Part shown: piece by piece, positions 51,911 through 60,690 of the stretch
How the letters are laid out: every line of letters begins with the position of its first letter
Position numbering within the stretch: position 1 is the stretch's first letter
Source of the DNA: an uncultured Lachnospiraceae bacterium
GTDB lineage: Bacteria; Bacillota; Clostridia; Lachnospirales; Lachnospiraceae
DNA: 64,000 nucleotides
Direction of reading: 5' to 3'
NCBI GenBank assembly: GCA_902489925.1
Contig: CABUBX010000001.1
Span: forward strand, 28,352 to 92,351
The notes under the pieces: model-generated
Database searches by the model: none
What the model saw: only the letters and a program-made list of their open reading frames with translations
Told to the model about the DNA's origin: nothing
Translations under genes and position numbers: made by a program

Positions 51911-53518
51911 CTATCTATCCCATTTTTCGCATAAAGCCATAAGCTCTTTTGTAAAAGCGCGCAAATCTTTATTGGCGCCGCCCTCGTTATGGGCAATAAC
52001 CTTGTCGAGAAATTCACCGGCATTAAGCAGCTCTCTGTAAACAGGATTCATGCTGCGTGCGCCGTCGGCAGTTGTTTTCTTCGGTATCTTAACCATATTG
52101 CCCAAAGAAAGACATTTGCCGGTAATCAGGTCATAGACTGAGCCGTTATACGGCGCTGTGGCATTGAGTCCGAGTTCATTTCTAAGGCGTCCCGCGAAGA
52201 TTTCGCAGACGCTGTCTTCTCCGTGGTTGACAAAAACTTGTTCCGGTTTGTTTTCAAAATGCTTAATCCATGTCATCAGACCGCTGTTGTCAGCATGGCC
52301 GCTGATGCCGTCAAGCTGGCATATCTCAGCCTGAATCTGAATTGTTTCTTCAAAAAGACGGACGGATTTTGCCCCTTCGACAATGGCTCGGCCAAGTGTG
52401 CCGTAGGCTTGATAGCCGACAAATAAAATCGTGGATTCCGGCCGCCATAAATTGTGCTTTAAGTGATGGCGTATACGTCCGGCTTCACACATACCGCTGG
52501 CGGAAATAATGACTTTCGGCACAGTATCCTCATTGATTGTTCTTGAATCGTCGCTCGTAATGGAAACTTTCAAGTCTTCAAAGTTAATAGGATTTACACC
52601 TCTGTCAAGAAGTGCCAGCGCTTCGCCGTCAAAATATTCCCGCATACTTTGAGTAAATATCATAGTTGATTCAACGGCAAGCGGGCTGTCAACATAGACC
52701 GGAAAATGGTCGTGGCCGTGAATCATATTCTTTTCTTTGATTTCCCTTAAAAAATAAAGCAATTCCTGTGTGCGCCCGACGGCGAAGGATGGGATGACAA
52801 CATTGCCGCCGCGGTCAAAGGTTCGCTGGAGAATCGGGACAAGCTGGGAAATATAGTCGATACGCTTGTCGTGGCTTCTGTCACCGTAGGTTGATTCCAT
52901 AATTACATAGTCTGCATTGTTAAAATAATGCGGGTCACGAATCAGAGGCTGGTCGGTATTGCCGATATCTCCGGAAAAAACAAGCGTCTTTGTAATTCCG
53001 TTTTCTGTGACAGTTACTTCAATGCTTGATGAACCGAGCAAATGTCCGGCATCAATAAAACGGATGGAAACCTCAGGAAAAATCTGATAGGTTTTGTCAT
53101 AAATGCAAGGAACAAAAAGCTCGGAGGCATGGATGGCATCATCTACCGTATAAAGAGGTACATAAATTTCACGTCCGGCACGGCGGTTTTTACGATTTCG
53201 CCACTGTGCTTCAAATTCTTGAATATGTGCCGAGTCCAGCAGCATAATATTACATAGACGGCAGGTTGCGCCGGTGGCATAGATTTGTCCGTTGAAGCCG
53301 TTAGCCGCCAAAAGCGGCAGACGTCCCGAGTGGTCAATGTGGGCGTGGGTTAAAAAGACACAGTCCACATCGGCGGGCGCCAGCGGAAACTCACAATTCT
53401 CATAAGTATCCGGCCCCTGTTCCATGCCGTAGTCAATCAGTATCCTGTGGCCCGCAACCGTTAAAAGCGAGCAGCTTCCCGTAACCTCGTGGGCAGCACC
53501 TAAAAACATCAGTTCCAT
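51911..53518 (-). CDS. MBL-fold beta-CASP protein (YSH1/CPSF-like ribonuclease)
   Basis: Predicted zinc-dependent RNA-processing nuclease, 535 aa. The metallo-beta-lactamase motif HAHIDHSGR is near residue 56; the beta-CASP domain has SGMCEAGRIRHHL and the later VGYQAYGTLGR; a C-terminal RMMBL motif (VNHGEDSVCEIFAGRL) follows. ATG 53518 has GGAGG 6-7 nt upstream; a longer frame to 53575 would overlap the preceding gene. Second gene after the oxidoreductase on the minus strand. Confidence 0.9.
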   Translation of the reverse strand: MELMFLGAAHEVTGSCSLLTVAGHRILIDYGMEQGPDTYENCEFPLAPADVDCVFLTHAHIDHSGRLPLLAANGFNGQIYATGATCRLCNIMLLDSAHIQEFEAQWRNRKNRRAGREIYVPLYTVDDAIHASELFVPCIYDKTYQIFPEVSIRFIDAGHLLGSSSIEVTVTENGITKTLVFSGDIGNTDQPLIRDPHYFNNADYVIMESTYGDRSHDKRIDYISQLVPILQRTFDRGGNVVIPSFAVGRTQELLYFLREIKEKNMIHGHDHFPVYVDSPLAVESTMIFTQSMREYFDGEALALLDRGVNPINFEDLKVSITSDDSRTINEDTVPKVIISASGMCEAGRIRHHLKHNLWRPESTILFVGYQAYGTLGRAIVEGAKSVRLFEETIQIQAEICQLDGISGHADNSGLMTWIKHFENKPEQVFVNHGEDSVCEIFAGRLRNELGLNATAPYNGSVYDLITGKCLSLGNMVKIPKKTTADGARSMNPVYRELLNAGEFLDKVIAHNEGGANKDLRAFTKELMALCEKWDR

Positions 53519-53558
53519 ATAAACCCTCCAATCTGCCGATGACGGCAAAAACCAACAG

Positions 53559-54521
53559 TTACAGGTGGCGTTCATTCTCCAGTGCCATCTTAACTATTTC
53601 TATGGCATCCACGCAGGACTTATGCCAGCGGGCGGCCGAAAGTTCTCCTTGAATCATTTTATAGAAAGCCTCTGCCTCGTAAACCATGTTGTTGATGGCA
53701 GAAGCTTTATAAACGGTTTCTGTATGTTTGTCATTGTAGGTGATAATCACCTCTGTCGGATGTGCGACTGTATCAATAGTCATATAGCCGGCTTCCCCCT
53801 CGATGCGGCTTGGCACAAAGGAATTTGTAATTTTTGAATAGCTTATTTCCGCAAGAAAATCATCATAGGCGGCGATGATTTCTCCGAGCCCGTCAACACC
53901 GTTGTTCAGATGAAAATTCATGCAGTCGCAAAGCTTTGGACGTCCGAATAAAAAGGCCAGCATATGAATTGGATAGATACCGATATCCAGCATAGAGCCG
54001 CCGCCCATGTCGGGATTAAAGACATTGGCAACAATGCCCTTTTTAAAATTGTCATAGCGTGATGAATACTGACAGAAGGAAAAGCTGACGCGCCGTATAG
54101 CGCCTAATTTGCACAAAGCCTCCTGTATGGCTGTATACGCCGGGTCAAAAGCCGGGCGCATCGCCTCCAAAAGAATAACACCGTGCTGCTTTGCCGTCTC
54201 TAAAAGCGTATGGCATTGCTCGGCGCAGGTAACCATAGGCTTTTCGCAAATAACATGTTTTTTATGTGTCAGCATCAGCATCGCCTGTGGTTCATGAAGA
54301 CTGTTTGGAGATGCGATATAAACGGCATCCACAGAAGCATCGTCTGCCAGTTCATTCAAATCTGTATAAATTTTTTTAAAAGGCACTTTTTGGCAGAAGG
54401 TTTCGGCAGTTTCTTTTTTTCTTGAATATACCGCTTCAAATTCATAAAAGCCGGTCAAGGCGGCGGCTTCGGCGAATTTTTCTGCGATTGCACTTGTTCC
54501 GATAAAACCTAATTTAATCAT
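53559..54521 (-). CDS. Gfo/Idh/MocA-family NAD(P)-dependent oxidoreductase
   Basis: A 320-aa enzyme with an N-terminal Rossmann domain (LGFIGTSAIAEKFAEAA), the conserved CEKPM motif and a C-terminal GFO_IDH_MocA domain (about 130-315) with GGSMLDIGIYPIHML. It probably oxidises or reduces a sugar or polyol; the substrate is unknown. GGGGAG precedes the ATG. Its end is 40 bp from the beta-CASP start, so the two are likely one operon. Confidence 0.9.
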   Translation of the reverse strand: MIKLGFIGTSAIAEKFAEAAALTGFYEFEAVYSRKKETAETFCQKVPFKKIYTDLNELADDASVDAVYIASPNSLHEPQAMLMLTHKKHVICEKPMVTCAEQCHTLLETAKQHGVILLEAMRPAFDPAYTAIQEALCKLGAIRRVSFSFCQYSSRYDNFKKGIVANVFNPDMGGGSMLDIGIYPIHMLAFLFGRPKLCDCMNFHLNNGVDGLGEIIAAYDDFLAEISYSKITNSFVPSRIEGEAGYMTIDTVAHPTEVIITYNDKHTETVYKASAINNMVYEAEAFYKMIQGELSAARWHKSCVDAIEIVKMALENERHL

Positions 54522-54749
54522 AAAAATCTCCCCTGAATATATTGTTGTTTTATGGCTTTATTATGACACTTTTAGATGTTAAGTACAAGATAAACAGGTA
54601 AATTGAACACAAAAAAAACACTGTTTTAACGAAATATTTTCACAATTGTATCCGTAAAAATTCACAGTTTTCTTCTAAAATAGCAGTAATTCAATAAGAC
54701 CTGTTTTTTCATGGGCTTAACAGAACATCATCTAAAGGAGGTAACACAA

Positions 54750-55787
54750 GTGATTGAAGTGAATCATCTTGTCAAACGCTACGGCAATCACACGGCAGTG
54801 GACGATTTGAGTTTTAAGGTGGCAAAAGGCCAGATTTACGGTTTTTTAGGGCCGAATGGCGCAGGAAAATCCACCACAATGAATATTATGACGGGTTATA
54901 TCGGGGCGACTTCCGGTGAAGTCATCATCGACGGGCACAATATTAACGATGAACCGGAGGCAGCTAAAAAGTGTATCGGTTATCTGCCTGAAATTCCTCC
55001 GCTTTATATGGATATGACTGTAGAGGAATATCTTAATTTTGCAGCAGAGTTAAAGAAAATTCCAAAGACATCACAAAAAGAGCAGATTCTTAAAGTCATA
55101 CAACTTACAAAGCTTGAAGATATGCTGCCGCGTCTTATTAAAAACCTTTCAAAGGGCTACAGGCAAAGAGTGGGACTTGCACAGGCGATTTTAGGCTTTC
55201 CGCCGATTATTATTTTGGATGAGCCGACTGTGGGGCTTGACCCGAAACAGATTATTGAGATAAGAGATTTGATTAGGGCGCTTTCCAAAGAGCATACGAT
55301 TATTTTGAGCTCGCATATTTTACAGGAAGTCAGTGCAATCTGTGATTATATTATGATTATTTCCCACGGACGTCTTGTAGCCAGCGATACGCCGGAAAAT
55401 CTTGAAAAAATGATGAATCGGGATAATACGCTTGAGATGGAGGTTAAAGGAACGGTCGCAGAAATCAGGGATATTGTAAGCGGCGTATGTCCGCAGGCAC
55501 AGCTTGGCAACATATCTTCTGAGGAGGGTGTTGTCCGCTTTACCATTGACCATGACGGCAGTATGGATATTCGCGAGCAGCTTTTTTATGCTTTCGCCGG
55601 ACGGCAGTGTCCTATTCTTACGATGATGCAGAAAGTTGTATCACTGGAAAAAATCTTCCTCGAATTGACGGACGCTCATGCAGAGGAGGTACATACCGAC
55701 GAAACGGCGTACCCGGAAAATTCTAAAGAAGATTGTGAAAATATTGATGACGGACAGGAGGATTCAGAGCATGAAGGCGATTTATAA
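54750..55787 (+). CDS. Gld-like ABC exporter ATPase
   Basis: ATPase of a GldA/NosF-type ABC system, 345 aa. Walker A GPNGAGKST, signature LSKGYRQRVGLAQ, Walker B IIILDEPTVGLDP. The C-terminal region after about residue 230 is an acidic extension (EHEGDL end). GTG 54750 follows AAGGAGG by 8 nt; the frame from 54711 crosses this SD. Its stop overlaps the permease start by 17 bp. Confidence 0.93.
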   Translation: MIEVNHLVKRYGNHTAVDDLSFKVAKGQIYGFLGPNGAGKSTTMNIMTGYIGATSGEVIIDGHNINDEPEAAKKCIGYLPEIPPLYMDMTVEEYLNFAAELKKIPKTSQKEQILKVIQLTKLEDMLPRLIKNLSKGYRQRVGLAQAILGFPPIIILDEPTVGLDPKQIIEIRDLIRALSKEHTIILSSHILQEVSAICDYIMIISHGRLVASDTPENLEKMMNRDNTLEMEVKGTVAEIRDIVSGVCPQAQLGNISSEEGVVRFTIDHDGSMDIREQLFYAFAGRQCPILTMMQKVVSLEKIFLELTDAHAEEVHTDETAYPENSKEDCENIDDGQEDSEHEGDL

Positions 55788-56637
55788 AAGGGAATTGAAA
55801 TCTTATTTTAATTCGATGACCGGCTATGTGTTTATTGCGTTTTTCACGGCATTTATGGGAATTTATTTTATGGCCTATAATCTGTACAGCGGCTATCCGT
55901 CATTTGCATATGCCTTAAATTCCACAATGACGATTCTTTTGATTGCAGTACCGATTTTAACGATGAGAAGTTTTGCTGAGGATAAGAAAACAAAGACAGA
56001 CCAAATGCTTTTAACGGCGCCGGTTAGTGTGACGCAGATTGTTCTTGGCAAATATCTGGCGATGGTGACGGTTTTTCTTATTCCCATGCTGATTTCCTGC
56101 CTTTGCCCGTTGATTATTAAGGCTAACGGCGAGGCGCGGCTTGTGACAGACTATGCCTCTATTTTGGCATTTTTCCTGTTGGGCTGTATTTTTATTGCTG
56201 TCGGAATGTTTATTTCGGCGCTGACAGAAAGTCAGATTATCGCTGCAGTGGGAACTTTTGGCATACTTTTTGTGCTCTGTATGTGGAGTGATTTGATTAG
56301 CTTTCTTCCGTCCTCGGCGATGGGTACAGTGATTGGCCTTTTGATTTTTGTGACGGTTTTGGCGCTTATCGTATGGGGAATGACAAGAAACTGGCTTGCG
56401 GCAGGGATTTTAGAGGTTGTCGGTATTATTGCCGGTGTTTTAATTTATATTTTTGATTCATCTGTATTTCAGAATGGTCTTGGCGCCGTTCTTTCTAAAA
56501 TAGATATAAGAAATGCTTTTGATAATTTCGCATATAACAATATTTTCGATGTGACAGGACTGATTTTTTATCTGTCAATGAGCTTTATTTTTGTGTTTTT
56601 GACAGTACAGGTACTGCTGAAAAGAAGATGGAGTTAG
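55771..56637 (+). CDS. ABC-2-type permease, GldF-like
   Basis: Membrane subunit, 288 aa, six hydrophobic segments. The MKAIYKRELKSYFNSMTGYVF start and SFAEDKKTKTDQMLLTAPVS loop are typical of GldF-like and ABC-2_3 permeases. AGGAGG is 9 nt before ATG 55771, inside the ATPase gene. Confidence 0.92.
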   Translation: MKAIYKRELKSYFNSMTGYVFIAFFTAFMGIYFMAYNLYSGYPSFAYALNSTMTILLIAVPILTMRSFAEDKKTKTDQMLLTAPVSVTQIVLGKYLAMVTVFLIPMLISCLCPLIIKANGEARLVTDYASILAFFLLGCIFIAVGMFISALTESQIIAAVGTFGILFVLCMWSDLISFLPSSAMGTVIGLLIFVTVLALIVWGMTRNWLAAGILEVVGIIAGVLIYIFDSSVFQNGLGAVLSKIDIRNAFDNFAYNNIFDVTGLIFYLSMSFIFVFLTVQVLLKRRWS

Positions 56638-56649
56638 GAGGACAGATAG

Positions 56650-58047
56650 ATGGACAGAATTAAGAAATTATTTACAGATAAGCATTTTAAACATGGCAGC
56701 TACAGCATTGCCATTTCTGCGGTTGTCATTGCGATTGTGATTGTTTTGAATATGATTTTAAACCAGCTGCCTGCAGGCATCAGGAATATAGATATGTCCG
56801 ATACAAAAATTTATGAAATCAGCGATACATCAAGGGATATTATCGAAAATCTGGATAAGGATGTGAAGATTCGTATTATTGCATCGGAAAGCGGCATAGA
56901 TACGCGAATTATGAGATTTATCGAAAAATATGCGGATATGTCAGAGCGCATTTCGGTAGAGACGATTGACCCTGTGCTGCATCCGTCAGCGCTTGAAAAG
57001 TATAATACTTCTGAAAACAGTGTTGTAGTCAGCTGTGAGGCTACGAGAAAATCGACTTCCTTTTCTCTGAGTGATGTTATTGTGTATGACCAGATGAGTT
57101 ACTATTATTATGGACAGTATAAGGAGTCTGAATTTGACGGTGAAGGTCAGCTGACAAGCGCCATTGATTACGTGATTAATGATGTGACAAAGAAAGTATA
57201 TACGACAGAAGGTCATGGGGAGAGTGCTTTGTCTTCAACAGTGACAGATTTGATTAAAAAACAAAATTTTGAAAATGCTTCTGTGAATTTACTTTCTGAC
57301 GGCGGTATTCCAAAGGATTGTGACCTTTTAATCATCAATGCGCCGACAAGTGATTTGGCGGATGATGAAAAGGAAATGCTGACACAATATATGGGCGGCG
57401 GCGGTCATGTCATGGTACTTCTCGGTATGACGGAAAAGGAATTGCCGAATTTACAGGATTTTATGAAGATTTACGGTATTGAAGTCGGTGAAGGCTATGC
57501 CGCAGATACAAAGCAGTGTTATCAAAACAATGTATTTGCAATTTTTCCGGAGGTGACAGCCGAAGGCAATTATACATCGGGAATTTCTTCTGATGCGATA
57601 CCGCTTATTTTAAATTCAAAAGGAATAACGCTCACCGAGCCCCAAAAAGATACGATAACAAATGAAAGTCTTATGACAACATCTGATGGCGGCTTACTGG
57701 TGACAGAAGAAAACCAGACGGAGGGCAGCTATGTGCTGGCGGCAGCGGCAGAGGATACGATTGATGATGAGACAACGGCAAAATTAATTGTATTTGGCGC
57801 GGCGTCAATGATTGATGACGGTATCACTCAATCCTTTACAAATTTGAGTAATCTTCAGTTGTTTATGAATGCAGTGACTTCAAATTTTGATGATGTATCC
57901 AATATTACAATTGAGCCAAAGAGTTTATCCGTAACTTATAATACAATTCAGTCGCCGGGAATGTATGCGGCACTTTTTATCGGAATTATTCCGGTCGCGG
58001 TGCTTATTTATGGTTTTGTTGTATGGATGAGACGAAGAAAAGCCTAG
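56650..58047 (+). CDS. GldG-like auxiliary protein of the ABC exporter
   Basis: A 465-aa protein with one membrane segment at each end (about residues 20-40 and 440-460) and a large extracellular domain of the ABC_transp_aux/GldG type (about 55-350; KIYEISDTSRDII, TEGHGES, LLIINAPTSDLADDEKEML). It would present a soluble domain outside next to the permease. AGGAGG lies before the ATG. Substrate and process are unknown. Confidence 0.87.
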   Translation: MDRIKKLFTDKHFKHGSYSIAISAVVIAIVIVLNMILNQLPAGIRNIDMSDTKIYEISDTSRDIIENLDKDVKIRIIASESGIDTRIMRFIEKYADMSERISVETIDPVLHPSALEKYNTSENSVVVSCEATRKSTSFSLSDVIVYDQMSYYYYGQYKESEFDGEGQLTSAIDYVINDVTKKVYTTEGHGESALSSTVTDLIKKQNFENASVNLLSDGGIPKDCDLLIINAPTSDLADDEKEMLTQYMGGGGHVMVLLGMTEKELPNLQDFMKIYGIEVGEGYAADTKQCYQNNVFAIFPEVTAEGNYTSGISSDAIPLILNSKGITLTEPQKDTITNESLMTTSDGGLLVTEENQTEGSYVLAAAAEDTIDDETTAKLIVFGAASMIDDGITQSFTNLSNLQLFMNAVTSNFDDVSNITIEPKSLSVTYNTIQSPGMYAALFIGIIPVAVLIYGFVVWMRRRKA

Positions 58048-58057
58048 GAGGATTTTA

Positions 58058-59041
58058 ATGAATAAGAAAAATAGAAGAATGTTAATCGCTCTTGGGGCTG
58101 TCTTGGTTTTTGTGTGTTTGATTTATATGATAGTCACAAGGGTTCAGGCGGCAAATGAGGCGAAAGAAGAATCGGAAGCTAACGCTGAATCAGAGGCAGC
58201 AAGAGTATTTGTAAGTGACATGGGTGATGTGACAAGTCTGACATTGAAAACAGGGGAGGCAGAGCTGACCTTTGTTAAAGACGGCGACACATGGCATTAT
58301 AAAGAAGATAAAAAATTTCCGGCAGCCCAGAATACACTAAGCTCAATCGCCGAGGCGATGAAGAAGTTTGAAGCGGACAGAAAGCTTGAAGACGGCGATG
58401 AACTTTCGGCGTACGGTTTCGGTGAAGACAACTTGTCTGTGGCGGCAGCAGACGATACGGGAAATACAAAGACGATTGTTTATGGCAATGCGGTCGGTGA
58501 CGGTTATTATGTGAAGGCGGAGGATGCGGATACGGTATATACAGCAGGAACAACATTATATAGTCAGTTTCAAGGGAAAACGTTATACGATTTTGTTGAA
58601 TCAGAAACATTGCCGACAACGTTTTCTGATGATATCACGCATGTAAAGCTTGAATTTAACGGTGAGACATATGTTTATGACAAGCCGGATGCAGAAGAAA
58701 GCGAAACGGAAGAAAATGAAACCGAAGAAAGTGAAACAGGAATTTTTGAGCAGCTGGCAGCGGCCATCCCGGGAATGGCAATTGCCCGATGTGAGGATTA
58801 CTATGCCGATGCAAACGAACTTAAAATCTATGGTCTTGATAAGCCGCAGATGAAAATAGAGTATGCCTATACAGACAGCGACGGCAATACACAGACACAG
58901 ACGATTTATGTGGGCAATAAGGCAAAAAAGGAGGCGGATACAGATACGGAAGAATATTATATACAGCTGGACGGTTCTGATATGGTGAATACAATCAGTG
59001 TAAATTCTGTTGAAGGGTTAAAGAGTTATGTGACAGCATAA
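58058..59041 (+). CDS. DUF4340 protein, last gene of the Gld-like operon
   Basis: A 327-aa membrane-anchored protein: one N-terminal transmembrane helix (about residues 8-28), then two DUF4340-type repeats outside, separated by a Glu/Thr-rich low-complexity stretch (about 205-225, EESETEENETEESETG). DUF4340 proteins commonly follow GldG genes. AGGAGG is 7-8 nt before the ATG. Function unknown. Confidence 0.87.
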   Translation: MNKKNRRMLIALGAVLVFVCLIYMIVTRVQAANEAKEESEANAESEAARVFVSDMGDVTSLTLKTGEAELTFVKDGDTWHYKEDKKFPAAQNTLSSIAEAMKKFEADRKLEDGDELSAYGFGEDNLSVAAADDTGNTKTIVYGNAVGDGYYVKAEDADTVYTAGTTLYSQFQGKTLYDFVESETLPTTFSDDITHVKLEFNGETYVYDKPDAEESETEENETEESETGIFEQLAAAIPGMAIARCEDYYADANELKIYGLDKPQMKIEYAYTDSDGNTQTQTIYVGNKAKKEADTDTEEYYIQLDGSDMVNTISVNSVEGLKSYVTA

Positions 59042-59073
59042 AGGGTGAAAAGTATGCGTGCAAAAGAAAATTC

Positions 59074-59102
59074 TTGACAGTACCCGCATAAATGAGTATA
59101 CT
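59074..59102 (+). promoter_or_regulatory. Promoter of the SRP RNA
   Basis: TTGACA (59074-59079), 17-bp spacer, TATACT (59097-59102); a strong stable-RNA promoter. Confidence 0.85.
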
Positions 59103-59133
59103 GGTATGGTATATTTAATTAATCAGCCAGAAA

Positions 59134-59403
59134 GCTTCCGCACAGCCGGGGAGATAGCGGTGCCCTGTACCTGCAATCCGCTACAGCAGGGGTGATATTC
59201 TGTCTGAGGAAAGCATACTGCAAAGCTGCCCTTTATAAGTGGCGTTGACGCTTGGGTCTTACGCAACAGAAACCTGCGAACCGTGTCAGGTCAGGAATGA
59301 AGCAGCACTAAACAGGACCTTTTGTGTGCCGTGAGGGTGCCTGGGCTGAGCTAACTGTAGAGGTAACGTTTGTGGGTGCTTTACGAAGCAGAATGTGCGG
59401 ATT
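59134..59403 (+). ncRNA. ffs: SRP RNA, large bacterial type
   Basis: RNA of the signal recognition particle that targets membrane proteins with Ffh. The conserved domain IV core GTGTCAGGTCAGGAATGAAG with its AGCAGC is at 59284-59307. The Alu part has GGTAGCGGTGCC-like and CTGTACCTGCAATCCGCTACAGCA elements (about 59150-59195). The ends pair (TCCGCACA 59137-59144 with TGTGCGGA 59394-59401). Length about 270 nt is the Bacillus/Clostridium form. Ends are approximate. Confidence 0.92.
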
Positions 59404-59431
59404 TAAAAATAAAAACAAATAGAGAAATAGA

Positions 59432-59474
59432 AGCTGCCGTGCCGATGAAAATTCATTGCCGCGGCAGTTTTTTT
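59432..59474 (+). terminator. SRP RNA terminator
   Basis: CTGCCG (59434-59439) pairs with CGGCAG (59462-59467), inner ATGAA/TTCAT stem, then T7. Confidence 0.85.
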
Positions 59475-59584
59475 GTCTTGAATTAACCCACACTTTCCGA
59501 TATGATAGAAGAAGAACGATGATACATGACCTTTAGACCATAGTATCAGGATAATCAACTGAATGATGAAAGGCGGTTTTTTAA

Positions 59585-60658
59585 ATGAAAAGAATAGGTA
59601 TGCTTACCAGCGGCGGTGATTGCCAGGCATTGAATGCAACGATGCGCGGTGTTGCAAAGACACTTTACAGCAAGCTTGATGATGTTCAGATTTTTGGTTT
59701 TGAGGAAGGCTACAGAGGTCTTATGTATAATGATTATATCCTTATGAAGCCGTCAGATTTTTCGGGTATCCTGACAATTGGCGGAACAATTCTCGGTTCA
59801 TCAAGACAGCCGTTTAAACAGATGCGTGTGCTTGGAGAGAACGGCTTTGATAAGGTTGAGGCGATGAAGGCGACTTACAGGAATTTAAAGCTTGATTGTC
59901 TTGTGATTCTAGGAGGCAACGGAACACAAAAAACAGCCAATCTTTTAAGCGAGGAAGGCTTGAATGTTGTGTCATTGCCTAAAACGATTGATAATGATAT
60001 TTACGGGACAGATATGACCTTCGGTTTCCAAAGTGCGGTTGATATCGCAACAAGTGCGATTGACTGTATTCATACGACAGCGGCTTCTCATGGACGTGTC
60101 TTTATTGTTGAGCTGATGGGACATAAGGTTGGCTGGCTGACATTGCACGCAGGTATTGCCGGAGGCGCGGATATTATTTTGATTCCTGAAATTCCATATG
60201 ATATCAACCATGTGATTTCGGCGATTAAGAAGCGCACAAAGGCAGGCAAGCGTTTTTCTATTCTTGCGGTTGCAGAAGGTGCGATTTCTAAAGAGGAGGC
60301 TGCACTTACAAAGAAAGAATTGGCTAAAAAACGTGCCTCAAGCCCATTTCCGTCAGTATCTTACGAGATTGGTAAAAAGATTGAAGAAGTACTGGGACAG
60401 GAAGTGCGTATTGTTGTTCCGGGACATACACAAAGAGGCGGAAGTCCGGATTCTTATGACCGTGTTGTGTCAACGCGTCTCGGTGCAGCGGCAGCCCGTT
60501 TGATTATGGAAGAAAAATACGGCTATATGGTAGGCTTTAAGGGCAATGATATCGTGCCAGTGCCTTTACAGGAAGTTGCCGGAAAGTTAAAATATGTAGA
60601 CCCGTCATCATCTATAGTGCAGGAAGCAAAGGATTTAGGTATCAGCTTTGGTGACTGA
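59585..60658 (+). CDS. 6-phosphofructokinase, mixed-type active site
   Basis: Phosphorylates fructose 6-phosphate in glycolysis. Core motifs: LTSGGDCQALN, GGTILGSSR, GGNGTQKTA, PKTIDND, MGHKVGWL and GHTQRGGSPD. Using E. coli numbering the phosphoryl-donor site has Gly104 (as in ATP enzymes) but Lys124 (as in PPi enzymes), and the Asp of GGDG is Asn. This combination belongs to the group III PFKs, so ATP or PPi use cannot be read from sequence alone. 357 aa; SD AAAGGCGG precedes the ATG. Confidence 0.92.
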   Translation: MKRIGMLTSGGDCQALNATMRGVAKTLYSKLDDVQIFGFEEGYRGLMYNDYILMKPSDFSGILTIGGTILGSSRQPFKQMRVLGENGFDKVEAMKATYRNLKLDCLVILGGNGTQKTANLLSEEGLNVVSLPKTIDNDIYGTDMTFGFQSAVDIATSAIDCIHTTAASHGRVFIVELMGHKVGWLTLHAGIAGGADIILIPEIPYDINHVISAIKKRTKAGKRFSILAVAEGAISKEEAALTKKELAKKRASSPFPSVSYEIGKKIEEVLGQEVRIVVPGHTQRGGSPDSYDRVVSTRLGAAAARLIMEEKYGYMVGFKGNDIVPVPLQEVAGKLKYVDPSSSIVQEAKDLGISFGD

Positions 60659-60690
60659 CGGCAAAAATAAAATGAAAGCAGGAATTTAGT

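Noticed and set aside
54522..54749. Promoter for the Gld-like operon
   Set aside because: The region is AT-rich, but no -35/-10 pair with acceptable spacing stood out, so none is listed.
59308..59493. Minus-strand protein over the SRP RNA
   Set aside because: It overlaps the SRP RNA and its terminator and has no SD or family match.
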